Shown: positions 37,260 through 48,413 of the stretch, piece after piece
Layout: each line of letters starts with the position of its first letter
How positions within the stretch are numbered: the first letter of the stretch is position 1
Assembly: GCA_900637675.1 (NCBI GenBank)
Contig: LR134389.1
Span: forward strand, 1,488,001-1,552,000
Reading direction: 5' to 3'
Origin: Streptococcus equi subsp. equi
GTDB taxonomy: Bacteria > Bacillota > Bacilli > Lactobacillales > Streptococcaceae
Length of the DNA stretch: 64,000 nucleotides
Notes under the pieces: generated by a model
What the model saw: the letters and a program-made list of their open reading frames with translations, nothing else
Told to the model about the DNA's origin: nothing
Databases searched by the model: none
Position numbers and translations under genes: made by a program

Positions 37260-38165
37260 CTATCTATTAGCGTACTTCATGCGCAGCACTCTTTCTTGCT
37301 GCTTATTCAAGCGTAACAGGATAACAACCTTATCAATACTCATGTTACTTTCTAGCAAGCGCTCTGCTGCCATCATCAAACCATTGTTAAGTCCTAATTG
37401 CAGCACCGGGTTTTTCTTGTCGTTGATATCAAAAATAACCTTGTTGTCTGGCAGATCAAACAAGACCTTAACAGCACCAAACAGCTGCTCAAAGTTATCA
37501 ATGGCCACATCATAGATAGGCCTTGTCCCAGGCTTTAGACTTCTCCCTCTGTGGTTAAACCACATGGCATGCCAGCCACCATTTTTAGCTCCCATAACAT
37601 CATTGTCATAAGAGTCGCCGACATAGAGGGTTGTTGCAGGGTTCATGTCAAACTGCTCTGCTGCTAGGTTGAATATCTCTTTTTCTGGCTTTTGAAAGCC
37701 TGTCGCCTGACTGACAATCACGCGCTTAGGATCAACATAATCGTATAGCCCTAGCTTACGCACCTTCCTTAGCTGGTGCTCAGTAGGTCCATTTGTGATA
37801 ATCCCCATCGGAACGTTTTTTGACTTCAAGAAATCAAGTGTCATGCGCATCTCATCAAGCATGGTAATATGCTGCAGCTCATGCTCATAGACCTCTTGAA
37901 AATGCACTCCTGTCGCCTGATCAATGTCACGATAGCCAAACTCAAGCAGGGTCTCCCGACACCGCCAAAATCGAAAATATTCTGTCGTCCACTCACCTGA
38001 CATCACTCTTGGAAATCCAACGTCAGAATAATGGCGAAAACGAATATAGGCTCGATTGATCAATGACATATCAAAATCTGGAAAGCACTTTTCCATTGCG
38101 ATACGGTAAGGCGCCTGCTGGTCATAAATCGTATCATCTACATCAAAAACAATTGCAGAAATCAT
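37260..38165 (-). CDS. HAD hydrolase with C-terminal extension
   Basis: This 301-residue protein starts MISAIVFDVDDTIYD with the nucleophile Asp in DVDDT. It shows the ITNGPTEHQLRK motif II, KPEKEIF with the Lys, and YVGDSYDNDV. It resembles YjjG-type phosphatases. The last 75 residues are an extra basic domain not usual in the family (VILLRLNKQQERVLRMKYANR). The substrate is unknown. The gene stands alone, with the IS3 element just downstream. Confidence 0.82.
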   Translation of the reverse strand: MISAIVFDVDDTIYDQQAPYRIAMEKCFPDFDMSLINRAYIRFRHYSDVGFPRVMSGEWTTEYFRFWRCRETLLEFGYRDIDQATGVHFQEVYEHELQHITMLDEMRMTLDFLKSKNVPMGIITNGPTEHQLRKVRKLGLYDYVDPKRVIVSQATGFQKPEKEIFNLAAEQFDMNPATTLYVGDSYDNDVMGAKNGGWHAMWFNHRGRSLKPGTRPIYDVAIDNFEQLFGAVKVLFDLPDNKVIFDINDKKNPVLQLGLNNGLMMAAERLLESNMSIDKVVILLRLNKQQERVLRMKYANR

Positions 38166-38476
38166 GAGTCTCTTTTCTTTTCTAGGTTGATATGCTTATC
38201 ATTATACTATTTTGTCATCGACTTTTCAAACCAGCCCATGCTTTTAGCATGCTAGAGACACAAAGAAAATGCAGGTAACAATTTTCTAGACTCAAACATT
38301 TTTCAATAGATTTTCCATTATTTTGACATCATCAACTGCTCACATTTAGCTTCATTGTGCCATAAGTTTTCTTGAAAAAGAGTGCATTAATCAGAAAAGC
38401 TATCAAAAACAGCTGTTTTTTCATGCGTTTGGCGTGAGGCCTTTAGCCTATTTGTTTTAACCACACTAATCAGGAG
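38166..38476. other. Intergenic stretch between HAD hydrolase and MFS genes
   Basis: About 310 bases, AT-rich, with no ORF or clear hairpin that I can support. It presumably contains the HAD gene promoter near 38200 and the end of the MFS transcript. Confidence 0.45.
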
Positions 38477-39954
38477 CTATTTCTCGATAACCTTTCCCTT
38501 ATGTAGGAAAAGCACAACAATAAAGCCTACCACTGCAAACATAAAGCCAAGGAAAAAAGAGGCATGAAAGCCATTTAAATTGGCTTCTAGAAGCTTCTTA
38601 GCGTATTGCTCAGGGTGTATGGATAGGAGCATTTTAGGCGGCTGTTTGCTGCTGATAATGTTTTGTGTCACACTCGATAACACCGCCACAACAATAGAAG
38701 AGGAGATCTGGCGTACAGTATTATTAGCTGCCGTTCCATGCGCCGATTCATGCGATGGCAAGGCATTCATAGCACTTGCAGTTAAAGGCATTAAAATCAT
38801 TGATATGCCAAACATTCTAATGGCATACAAAACAGTAATCAAAAAGCGTGAGGTATTTTCATTTAGAAATACAAATGGTAGAGTCGCCGCAGCTAAAATG
38901 GTAAAGCCTAATAGCGCCAGATAACGAGCACCGATCTTGTCATAAATTCGGCCAGAAACTGGACTGATCAGCCCCATAATCAAAGCACCCGGCAACAAAA
39001 CCATTCCGGAATTTAATGGAGATAAGCCTCTGACATTTTGCAGATACAGCGGCAGCATCATCTCAACACCGATCATAGCCATCATCGTTAGGGCAATTGC
39101 TATTGTTGTCAAGGTAAATTGCTTGTTGCGAAAGACTCTAATATCTAAAAAGGGCTTCTCTAATTGTAGCTGACGCTTGGAAAAGAGGTAAATTCCACCA
39201 ATACCGACTAAAATAGGTAAAATCACGTACACCATATCTAGCCAGCCATAAGCTGCAACATTTGTAAAGCCCCAGAGAAAAGCACCCAGCCCTAAGATAG
39301 ATAAGCCTAGAGATGTTGAATCAAGCTTAACAGCCTGCTGAGGGATAACATCTCGGAGCATGAAGGGCGACAGGCTTAAAACCAACAGCAAAATCACTAA
39401 AGGCAAGATAAAAATGGCCCGCCAGCCTAAATAAATGCCTAATACTGAAAAATCCTTTTTCAAAATCCAGCCTGACAAGGTTGGTCCAACAGCCGGAGCT
39501 AGCCCAACCACCAAGCCATTGATTCCCATTGCTGCACCACGCTGCTCTGCAGGAAAAACGTTGATCATCACCACCTGCATCAAAGGCATGGTAATGCCCA
39601 CTGCACAAGCCTGAACGATACGTGCTGTTAAAAAACTCCCCAATGAGCAGTCGGAGCCAGAGCTGCTAGTAACAAGCCACTCACAAGAATAGCATAAGCT
39701 GTCATGTAGAGTCTTTTAGTGGAAAATCGCGTTGCTAAAAAGGCCGAAACAGGGATCATAATGCCATTAGCAAGCAAAAACCAAGTGGTTGCCTGCTGAG
39801 TTGTTGACAAAGGTACCTTAAAATTTTCCATCAATGTTGGTATAGCTGTCCCCAAGCTTGTTTGGTTTAAAACCCCTGCAAAGGTTCCCACCAACAGCAA
39901 TATAATCATCAGCGTTCGATGATAAGGCTTCCCGTGTATATCATAAGTTTCCAT
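38477..39954 (-). pseudogene. MFS drug-efflux transporter (DHA2/EmrB-type), frame-broken
   Basis: The first part runs from 39954 (PYHRTLMIILLLVGTFAGVL, then TTWFLLANGIMIPVSAFLA) to a stop at 39628. The rest continues in another frame from about 39643 (FLTARIVQACAVGITMPLMQ) to 38477. One more base in the six-A run (plus strand) at 39630-39635 gives a continuous HWGVFLTARIVQ. The joined protein of about 491 residues has about 14 membrane segments and the motif ATRFSTKRLYM, typical of DHA2 exporters such as LmrB/EmrB. The drug or metabolite is unknown. Confidence 0.78.
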
Positions 39955-39978
39955 TTCTTTATGATCCTTTCCTGATAA

Positions 39979-40027
39979 AAACCCTCAACTGCACAAAGAC
40001 TAGCCTTAGCGTTGAGAGTTTTTTGAT
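39979..40027. terminator. Inverted repeat between MFS gene and lysS
   Basis: AACCCTCAAC near 39981 and GTTGAGAGTT near 40012 pair at nine of ten positions around a loop of about 21 bases, with T's on both sides. It lies in the 5' leader of the MFS gene and could act there as an attenuator, or serve as a barrier on the other strand. Confidence 0.45.
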
Positions 40028-40261
40028 TTTTTCGATTAATATTTTTTCACAATTTAAGTTTTTTTGTCAAATATCATCAAAAATAATCTATTGGAACTAG
40101 CAAAAGCCTTCAATTCAAGTAAGATCTCACAAATAATAGCTTATTTATACAGAAAAACCAACTCAGACAAAACCAATTTATCTATACAAGTCAAAGGCCT
40201 ATCATCTGAGGCTTCGATGATAGAATTCCCACGAAATATAGGTGTATTCTATAATCTTTTA

Positions 40262-40270
40262 TGTTACAAT
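40262..40270 (+). promoter_or_regulatory. Extended -10 promoter of lysS
   Basis: TGTTACAAT (40262-40270), 26 bases before the ATG, with no clear -35. Confidence 0.55.
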
Positions 40271-40272
40271 AG

Positions 40273-41790
<1,518 letters not shown>

Positions 41791-41977
41791 AAAGCGACTA
41801 GCTACCAGTGTTTAAAAAGCAGCTTTCTCTAGCTGATCCTAAGCCTCTTATCCAGATCGAATGATCACTATGACCAATCACTTCCATAGCTAGGCCTAGC
41901 TAATAGTCATTAGTTGCCTTTAGCTTCTCTAAAAGCCTCACTTTTGAAGTGATGTCCTTAGCTTGTCTGTATACTAG

Positions 41978-42019
41978 GATTGAAGAATCATCTCTTAGAC
42001 TTGATTCTTCAATCTTTTT
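41978..42019 (+). terminator. Strong perfect-stem terminator
   Basis: GATTGAAGAATCA (41978-41990) pairs perfectly with TGATTCTTCAATC (42002-42014) and is followed by TTTTT. It lies 190 bases past lysS, so it ends either that message or a small RNA in the gap. Confidence 0.75.
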
Positions 42020-42151
42020 GTTTGCAATGATGACATGCTGCTAGGCTAAACGGTTTTTACTAGGCCAATGAAAGCCAAAATAGCCATTGATTTCATCAGC
42101 ATTTAAACTGATTTTTATGCTACAATAGTATAAAAAGATAGGGAGCATCTT

Positions 42152-42292
42152 ATGAAAAAAGAATACATTAGTTACCTCTCAGCTGCTATTTTTATCCTTT
42201 ATGCCTTACTCAGCTTGAAATGGATTTTCTTTGTTTTAGGGGTGATCCTCTTGATTATTGGTCTAGCCGATCGTTTCAGGTCAAAGCCTTAG
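42152..42292 (+). CDS. Small hydrophobic membrane protein, 46 residues
   Basis: ATG 42152 follows AGGGAGCATCTT. The product is KKEYISYLSAAIFILYALL, a turn, then a second hydrophobic helix WIFFVLGVILLIIGLADRF and a short basic tail. An extended -10 (TGCTACAAT ending at 42126) lies just upstream. The good start signals and two clean membrane helices make it likely real. The function is unknown. Confidence 0.6.
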   Translation: MKKEYISYLSAAIFILYALLSLKWIFFVLGVILLIIGLADRFRSKP

Positions 42293-42714
42293 CTAGCCCT
42301 CTATCATCTCCAAGTCTCGATAGCTGCCAGCCAAGGAGCCTTACATTAAAGTAAAAATAGCCCTTAAGCCTTATGAAAGCAAAGCCTCCCACAAGGCTAT
42401 CAGCTTGCAGTCAACAACCAAGCATGCCAATCATCATCTTGGAACCATACAATAGACAATCCAATTACCAAAAGGTCATACCTTCTTATACCAAGATAAC
42501 AGGAGCTAAACACCTTCAACGTCAGTCATTCAAGATCCTTGGGACCTAGACTCAACAAGTATGCTATTCTAAAGCAAATCAGGACAATCCGTATGATTTT
42601 AGAGCAGAATATGAGCAGCCTAAGGCTAGGACAGAAGCATCAGTCTCAAAATAGACGCTGAGCTTGAGTGACTTCCTATTAAGCGAATACTAATCTCATA
42701 ATGATTAAACAGAA

Positions 42715-42930
42715 GCCTTGTTCCTCCTTAAAGGAGGGGCAGGGCCTTTCATGTGCTTTTAAAGATGACTATCATTGTAAAAGTAGAGATAGCGATTACT
42801 ATCAGTGATAGGCTCTTCACAAGTCTGGTATGACTTTAGCTCATAGCATCCGGACTTAAAACACCCAAACCAAGGCTCGATTGGAGCATTGTGATATATT
42901 CCTCTCACCAATAAATAGTGACTAACAGTT
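42715..42930 (-). pseudogene. IS3-family transposase remnant
   Basis: On the minus strand a frame reads NAPIEPWFGCFKSGCYELKS, then YQTCEEPITDSNRYLYFYND, and stops. It continues in part as KHMKGPAPPLRRNKA. This is the end of an IS3-type OrfB (NAPIESWFG.LKSE, YI.FYN, KGL.P..RN.A) with stops and lost bases. The rest of the 42293-43090 gap shows no gene I can support. Confidence 0.7.
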
Positions 42931-43088
42931 ACTAAAAGCTCTAAGAGGACTAGATTAACTTTCTAGATACCAGATCCCCAGTTAGTTTGTTTTTTAACTT
43001 TTATCGTTGCGGTAGCAGCTATGAATGCTAAGGGGGTTCTAGACGATAGTCTTTTACCTTGCTCTTAAAAACTCACTTGAAGAGATAA

Positions 43089-43153
43089 CAAAAGAACCTT
43101 CCTACAAGAACAAAGTAACTGATGGTTGATACTGTTCGTTAGAAAAGGTTCTT
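43089..43153 (-). terminator. Terminator of the PC4-like gene
   Basis: Minus strand AAGAACCTT (43153-43145) and AAGGTTCTT (43100-43092), followed by TTTG, around a long loop. Confidence 0.5.
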
Positions 43154-43187
43154 CTCACATTGAAGTTATTGATGACTAAGCTAAGGC

Positions 43188-43400
43188 TTAACGACGAAAG
43201 GCATCAAGAATTGTCTTAAATTCTTCATTGGTCAGAGTAATGCCCTTACCCATCTTTGTGTGATCAGGGCTCCAGGTGCGGATATCCCATTTTGGCTCTG
43301 CTCCATTGAAGCTAACGCGGTTTAGCTCTTTTGTCCACCCCTTATCGCTTTCTGACAGGGTTAGCAAATGCTCCTCAATCTTAAATGTAAATTCTGACAT
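43188..43400 (-). CDS. PC4/YdbC-family ssDNA-binding protein
   Basis: This 70-residue protein matches the YdbC/PC4-Sub1 family of small single-strand DNA-binding proteins: FTFKIEEHLLTLSES, WTKELNRVSFNGAEPKWDIR, W.P....MGKGITLTNEEF. The AGGAGGAAAAT site before the ATG is strong. The role is likely nucleoid- or transcription-associated, but details are unknown. Confidence 0.83.
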   Translation of the reverse strand: MSEFTFKIEEHLLTLSESDKGWTKELNRVSFNGAEPKWDIRTWSPDHTKMGKGITLTNEEFKTILDAFRR

Positions 43401-43534
43401 TATATTTTCCTCCTCATCTATCTATTCGAAAATAATATTAAAAATTGAATGCAAAACAGTAAATTCTTTTTAAAAATCATAGTTTAAGGTAAAATACTAT
43501 CAAACTATTCTATCAATGTTTGAGGACAATAGCT

Positions 43535-43798
43535 ATGAAATCAATGATGAAGCAGCTGCAATCAGCCTTGATCGGCTTTATTGACAATCAGCCTCCCAAA
43601 AAAGCCAAGGCTTCTCCCGTTAACCTCAAGGCCAACCAGATCATTACCACCATCAAAGAGGCACAGGTCAAGGAGATTCCAATTCATGTGATCTATCAAG
43701 CCAAAAGCTTCACTGGGCACATTAAAAAATACGATCAGCTAACCGGTCAATTGGTCTTAAAAAATACCAATCAAAACCTGACTGCATTATTTTTTTAG
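43535..43798 (+). CDS. Small hypothetical protein
   Basis: This 87-residue product starts at ATG 43535 (KSMMKQLQSALIGFIDNQPP). A TGAGGA lies ten bases before. The first third is a basic helix, and the rest is strand-rich (IPIHVIYQAKSFTGHIKKYD, QLVLKN), which looks like a small beta-barrel of LSm or YolD type. I cannot assign a family with confidence. Confidence 0.55.
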   Translation: MKSMMKQLQSALIGFIDNQPPKKAKASPVNLKANQIITTIKEAQVKEIPIHVIYQAKSFTGHIKKYDQLTGQLVLKNTNQNLTALFF

Positions 43799-43955
43799 CA
43801 GATATTGATAAGGCTAGCTTAGTACCTCATACACGCACCAGCACCAAAGAAAAGCCATAGACTCAGTACCCTAATCAGGAGTAAAGGAGACCTAACCTTA
43901 TCACTTCTCTGTGTCAAAAGTAATTGGTCAAATCCTATTGCTTAGTCTAGTGGTG

Positions 43956-45242
43956 CTAGGCTCTTATGGTCTTACTGGTTCCGTCCTTTTGATAGAGGTT
44001 AACAAGTCCTTCTTTACAGGCCCTAATCATATCTCCTGGCTTGACAGCCTGTGGCAAGGAGATGGTTAAGAGCTCCATTGGGTTTGGCGCACGGTCAATT
44101 TTATTGCCGTCAGCGTCATGTAAATCCTTGATCACTGTTTCAAAATGACGGAAGCCCGGTCCGTAAAACTCAACCCTGTCTCCTTCAACAATGACGTTAC
44201 GTTGGCGAATAGTGGCTGTCATGCTGTCATCATCAAAGGAAACCACCTCCCCAACAAATTTGTATTGCGGAATCTTACGCCGCGCACCGAAAAGCTGTTC
44301 ATTCTCAGTTGGAATATGGTAGTAAAAGCCAGTTGCTAGCTCACGCTGAGCCACTTTCCAAAGCTCATCAATAAGGTCGTCCTTAATAGCATAAAATGCC
44401 TCTGGACTTTCCATATAAGCATCAACAGCTGCTTTATAGCAATTGGTCACTGTTGACACATAATGGATAGACTTCATGCGCCCTTCGATTTTCAAGCTAT
44501 CAACTCCATTTTCAATCAAATCAGGGATATGCTCCAGCATGCACATGTCAACCGAGGACATGGAGTATTCCTCTGGAATCTCTCCTTTTAAGGAACGACG
44601 CTCTGAGCCAAAAGGCATATCATACAAATCATACTTCCAGCGGCAGGATTGTGAGCAGCCTCCGCGATTGGCATCTCGGTGACTCATGTGATTAGAGAGA
44701 ACACAGCGCCCTGAATAGGAAATACACATGGCACCATGTACAAAGGCCTCAATCTCAACCTCTGTGCGCTTTCGAATCTCAGCCAATTCTGCCATATTGA
44801 CCTCACGTGCTAGCACGACACGCGTTAGGCCTAATTCCTTCCAAAATTCAAAGGTTTCATAGTTCGTTGATGATGCTTGAGTTGATAGATGAATCTCAAG
44901 TCCTGGTGCTTCTGTTGAGCAGATCACAATAAGGGCCGGGTCTGAAACGATGACCGCATCAAGCCCCATATCACGCAATTGACGGAACCACTCACCAGCC
45001 CCAAGCTCGTTGCCCTCATGGGTAACCATATTGGCAGCAACATAGACCTTAGCCCCATACTTGTGAGCATAGTCAATCCCCTCTTGTAATTCCTCCATAG
45101 AGAAGTTTCCTGCGCGACTTCTTAGCCCGTAGGCCTGTCCACCAACAAAAACCGCATCAGCGCCATAATCAATGGCAACCTTTAATTTTTCAAGTGTTCC
45201 TGCGGGCGACAGCACCTCAGGACGTTTTTTTACATTTGACAT
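43956..45242 (-). CDS. U32 family protein, larger copy
   Basis: The start is set at ATG 45242 (SNVKKRPEVLSPAGTLEKLK, 428 residues), as in homologues. The frame extends 14 codons further but with no better site. The U32 pattern is clear: AIDYGADAVFVGGQAYGLRS, then AFVHGAMCISYSGRCVLSNH and the Cys-rich GGCSQSCRWKYDLY near 215. These cysteines probably hold an Fe-S cluster. Formerly called collagenase, such proteins (YegQ/TrhP type) act in tRNA uridine hydroxylation. It pairs with the next gene. Confidence 0.88.
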   Translation of the reverse strand: MSNVKKRPEVLSPAGTLEKLKVAIDYGADAVFVGGQAYGLRSRAGNFSMEELQEGIDYAHKYGAKVYVAANMVTHEGNELGAGEWFRQLRDMGLDAVIVSDPALIVICSTEAPGLEIHLSTQASSTNYETFEFWKELGLTRVVLAREVNMAELAEIRKRTEVEIEAFVHGAMCISYSGRCVLSNHMSHRDANRGGCSQSCRWKYDLYDMPFGSERRSLKGEIPEEYSMSSVDMCMLEHIPDLIENGVDSLKIEGRMKSIHYVSTVTNCYKAAVDAYMESPEAFYAIKDDLIDELWKVAQRELATGFYYHIPTENEQLFGARRKIPQYKFVGEVVSFDDDSMTATIRQRNVIVEGDRVEFYGPGFRHFETVIKDLHDADGNKIDRAPNPMELLTISLPQAVKPGDMIRACKEGLVNLYQKDGTSKTIRA

Positions 45243-45349
45243 GTTGTTATTCTTTCTATTTTCAAGATAGGTAAGATGTAACATCTTTGAATGATTAACT
45301 TGTCATGCCTTGAAATAGTAACCTTAATCAGGACAAGTCAAGTTATAGC

Positions 45350-46276
45350 TTATTTGACTGTTTTAGGATCAAAATCATAAAAGCCTGTATCCAGACCACG
45401 CCCTACAGGGTGAAGCCCTTGCACTTCTGCATCAAGCTGCTGAGCTAGCTCTGTGGTAAATTGCCCAGACTCCAGCAAAGCCTTTGCTTTTATAAACAGC
45501 TTGGTAATGGCCACAAAATTCTCACCAGGACAGTAAACACCATCTAGCTTCCAATGTGTCAGGCCATGCTCATATAGCTCGCCTAGCTTAGTCATCATAT
45601 CAATGTCATTGTTAATAAAAATATGAGTTCCATGATTGTCCTCATAGATAGAATAATGACTATCAGGATCGCCTGGCTCTGCTAAGAAAAGCCCACGCTC
45701 TCGACTGACCTCGTCATCAATTTTGGTAAAATGATAATAATTTTCAAGGAGCGGTCTCTTAGAATGATGAATAACAGAGGCCCCGTAAACCAATATTTCT
45801 GCTGGGTAGTCAAGATTGTCAGCCAAGGCAAATAATTCCTCCGAGGGAATCTCTCTAGCTAAAACACTTTCAACAGCGCCATGCTGCCCCCAAAAATTAA
45901 CCTGACGGCTTGAGGTAACAAAAACCGAAGTATCATAAATCAGCTTAAAGTCGTAGCCATCTCGTTTATTCACATAAAAAACACCGGCATCACCAACAAC
46001 AAGGTAATCGACAGCAATCTCCTTCATAAGGTCCAAAAAGGGCTTTATACGATCCATCATGCCCTGATGCATCAGAGCGTTACAAGCAACTGTTAGCTCC
46101 TTGCCCGCCTTGTGAACAAGCGCTGCAATCTGCCTCAAGTCATCATAAGAAAAAGCATGAGGAAGACGCAAGCCATAATCAGCTTCGCCTACATAAATAC
46201 GATCAACACCTGCAGCTAAAAGCGATTTGACTTGGTCAATGCTTTCTGCTGTGGCTGTAATAATTATTTTTTCCAT
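45350..46276 (-). CDS. U32 family protein, smaller copy
   Basis: This 308-residue U32 family member has the same N-terminal barrel (AAGVDRIYVGEADYGLRLPH) and EILVYGASVIHHSKRPLLEN, but it lacks the multi-Cys segment of its partner at that site. The two genes are adjacent, 107 bases apart in the same direction, an arrangement kept across Firmicutes (YrrN/YrrO-like). They probably act as a heterodimer in RNA hydroxylation. An IS1202-like element lies 100 bases upstream of its start. Confidence 0.86.
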   Translation of the reverse strand: MEKIIITATAESIDQVKSLLAAGVDRIYVGEADYGLRLPHAFSYDDLRQIAALVHKAGKELTVACNALMHQGMMDRIKPFLDLMKEIAVDYLVVGDAGVFYVNKRDGYDFKLIYDTSVFVTSSRQVNFWGQHGAVESVLAREIPSEELFALADNLDYPAEILVYGASVIHHSKRPLLENYYHFTKIDDEVSRERGLFLAEPGDPDSHYSIYEDNHGTHIFINNDIDMMTKLGELYEHGLTHWKLDGVYCPGENFVAITKLFIKAKALLESGQFTTELAQQLDAEVQGLHPVGRGLDTGFYDFDPKTVK

Positions 46277-46352
46277 ACAAGGGATATTATACCAAATTTC
46301 TTAGGCTTTCAAAAATGATTCATTCAAAATCTTAACGCCTATACCAAGGCCT

Positions 46353-46377
46353 ATAACGAGAAGCCTTCAAAAAAAAG
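46353..46377 (+). repeat. Target-site duplication, left copy
   Basis: 25 bases starting ATAACGAGAAGCC and ending in eight A's and a G, identical to 47922-47946. IS1202 is known for unusually long duplications of about 27 bp. Confidence 0.88.
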
Positions 46378-47921
46378 TGTCAATCGAAAATGACAATGTC
46401 TTGAAAAAATCGGTTAGATAAGAGAAAAATCTGTTATAATTGTGGTTGAGAGGTATTCCTCTCACGCTTGAATTCTTCATAAGATTTTCCGATTTTATGA
46501 AGGTATTGTTTGAAAGATGCAAGTTTCCACGGATGGGATTGTGGTGGAATATACTTGCGTCTTTCTTTTTTAGTTTTAGGCACCATTTCGAATTCTTTGG
46601 AGTGCTTCTCGTGTTTTGGTAACTTTCTAGTGGCATAAATATTGTCTGCGATATTAAGGTAGATGTCTCCATCGAATGCCTCAATCACAAGTGCCTTTGT
46701 CTTACGCGTAAAATAGATTTTTTTATCCCCTTCGACGGGCAAGTAGAAGTTGTTTTGATATCGAATATGATGCCCACTATCAATTACTCTTTCAGAGATT
46801 CTCGCTAACAGTAGGTTTCGCTGGGCCGGTTTAGGTGCTTTCTCAAAAACAGACTCACTGGCCAGTCCACCAAACTGCTTGTTAAATCGTTTAATCCATC
46901 TCTTAAGATAACGATTCGCTTGAGAGATGCTGGTAATTTGATTCCTCTGTAAATCAATTGGTAGACGCGATTGAAGGGTCTGATTAAGACGTTCTACACG
47001 CCCTTTAGCTTGAGGGATAGAAGACGTTTCAATGGCAATACCAAGCTGATGGCAAGCATATCCAAACTGTGTAAAGGTATCTTCCTCGATCTTTTTAGAC
47101 TGACTGGAAGCATAAGTGAATACAGTCCTTTTATCAGTAAGGAACTGGAAAGGGATACCATGTACCTCTAGAATCTGTTCTAAGACATGATAATACCCGT
47201 TTAGCGTCTCCTGAGTATCAAAGTAAGCCCCGACAATATCACCGGAGGCATCGTCAATAGCGACATGAAGATGTGTTTCCTGTTGTCCAAACCAAGGGAA
47301 TTGACTGGCCTCCATTTGAATGAGTTCCCCTTTGAATTTCTTTCTTGCTCGGCTGGGATGAGCTTTGTCAGGTTCTTCAAAGAAGTTGGAAGCAGTTGGG
47401 AGTTTGGATCCTCTTTTTTCTGCCTCCCTTTTCTTTTGTTTGGCTTCTTGTTTCAATCGTCTTTTCGTTGCTCGTTGAGTCTTTGGAGATAGAAACCCTG
47501 CTTGGTAGAGTAGTTTTCTAACAGTTGTATCTGAATAGGCGATGTTTTCTTCTTCCGCTAGTAGTTCGCAGAAATGAACAACATTTGGTCTTAAATCACC
47601 GTAACTTTGATATTTCTCGATAATCCTTCTCTTTGTTTCTAAAGACATGGCATGAGTTGGTCTTTTTGATCTATTACCATGAACGAAAGCTGACTTTCCT
47701 TTCTCTCGATAGGCTAGTATCAATCGGTTCACCTGCCTCTTGCTTAACCCTAATTCTACACAAGCCCTGTTTTTCTGTTTTTTACCCTCACAAACAGCTT
47801 TGATGACTAGGTATTTCTTTGACTCTATCATAGTTAGTTCTATTTTCCTCATCTTTCTAGTTTAACAGACGGGACATTTTCACATTCGACCTAGCTAAGA
47901 CATTATCACTTTCGAATGATA
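46378..47921 (-). mobile_element. IS1202-like (ISNCY) insertion sequence
   Basis: A 1544-bp element with ends TGTCAATCGAAAATGACAAT (left) and TATCATTCGAAAGTGATAAT (right, minus strand), matching at most positions. It is flanked by perfect 25-base direct repeats. It carries a single transposase gene. The clean ends and duplication suggest recent insertion. Confidence 0.87.
46434..47852 (-). CDS. IS1202-type transposase (ISNCY)
   Basis: This 472-residue transposase has an N-terminal HTH (ACVELGLSKRQVNRLILAYR), a second HTH-like segment, and an integrase-like catalytic core. Likely acidic residues are in LIQMEASQFPWFG and HLHVAIDDASGDIVGAYFD, QFLTDKRTVF, and AKGRVERLNQTLQSRLP. Length and order match IS1202-group proteins. 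The frame is intact. Confidence 0.87.
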   Translation of the reverse strand: MRKIELTMIESKKYLVIKAVCEGKKQKNRACVELGLSKRQVNRLILAYREKGKSAFVHGNRSKRPTHAMSLETKRRIIEKYQSYGDLRPNVVHFCELLAEEENIAYSDTTVRKLLYQAGFLSPKTQRATKRRLKQEAKQKKREAEKRGSKLPTASNFFEEPDKAHPSRARKKFKGELIQMEASQFPWFGQQETHLHVAIDDASGDIVGAYFDTQETLNGYYHVLEQILEVHGIPFQFLTDKRTVFTYASSQSKKIEEDTFTQFGYACHQLGIAIETSSIPQAKGRVERLNQTLQSRLPIDLQRNQITSISQANRYLKRWIKRFNKQFGGLASESVFEKAPKPAQRNLLLARISERVIDSGHHIRYQNNFYLPVEGDKKIYFTRKTKALVIEAFDGDIYLNIADNIYATRKLPKHEKHSKEFEMVPKTKKERRKYIPPQSHPWKLASFKQYLHKIGKSYEEFKRERNTSQPQL

Positions 47922-47946
47922 ATAACGAGAAGCCTTCAAAAAAAAG
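47922..47946 (+). repeat. Target-site duplication, right copy
   Basis: Identical to 46353-46377. The duplicated sequence belongs to the region just 5' of the DUF3270 gene. Confidence 0.88.
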
Positions 47947-48006
47947 ATGACAACCATCAGCTTTTATGGTAAAATGGTTGGGTATCTTACGGGAAAGGAG
48001 AGGACT

Positions 48007-48288
48007 ATGCCTACACCATTGGAGCAGCGGCAGCTCAAGCAGCAGAAGCAAGAGCAGGTCTCGCAGCAAAAATTTCAAGAGTTTCAAGACCTCAATGGAC
48101 ACAGTAGCAAGCTCAAGGAACTTATTTTTTTTGCCCGTATTGCTGTTTTTAGTTTAATCACTGTCTTGTTTGCATTTGTCCTTCTTGTCATGAATTTGGC
48201 ACCGGTTTGGGCCTTTCTAATTGCTAGTGCTATCAGCCTAGCCATCACTTCCTTTCTTTCAAAGGCCATCACGTTATTAATGTCATAA
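48007..48288 (+). CDS. DUF3270 family membrane protein
   Basis: The start is at ATG 48007 behind AAAGGAGAGG (93 residues). The frame upstream is open by chance. A Gln- and Lys-rich cytoplasmic N-terminus (LEQRQLKQQKQEQVSQQKFQ) is followed by two close membrane helices (IAVFSLITVLFAFVLLVM, APVWAFLIASAISLAITSFL). This is the streptococcal DUF3270 pattern. The function is unknown. The IS1202-like element now sits directly upstream and may have changed its promoter. Confidence 0.75.
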   Translation: MPTPLEQRQLKQQKQEQVSQQKFQEFQDLNGHSSKLKELIFFARIAVFSLITVLFAFVLLVMNLAPVWAFLIASAISLAITSFLSKAITLLMS

Positions 48289-48294
48289 ACAGTT

Positions 48295-48322
48295 AGAGCT
48301 TGGCTTCGCTAAGCTCTTTTTT
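48295..48322 (+). terminator. Terminator after DUF3270 gene
   Basis: AGAGCTT (48295-48301) pairs with AAGCTCT (48311-48317) with a GGCTTCGCT loop and TTTTTT after it. Confidence 0.7.
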
Positions 48323-48413
48323 CATTACTCTTATTGCCTATTTTCTTGAATAAACGAGTAGCCCACATCACAAAAGGCCCTCCATAGCTGAGAGAGCCCT
48401 TATTTTTGCCTTA

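Noticed and set aside
43020..43160. Further transposase coding upstream of the 42715-42930 remnant
   Set aside because: Translation in all minus-strand frames gave no convincing IS3 motif, so the remnant is limited to the supported part.
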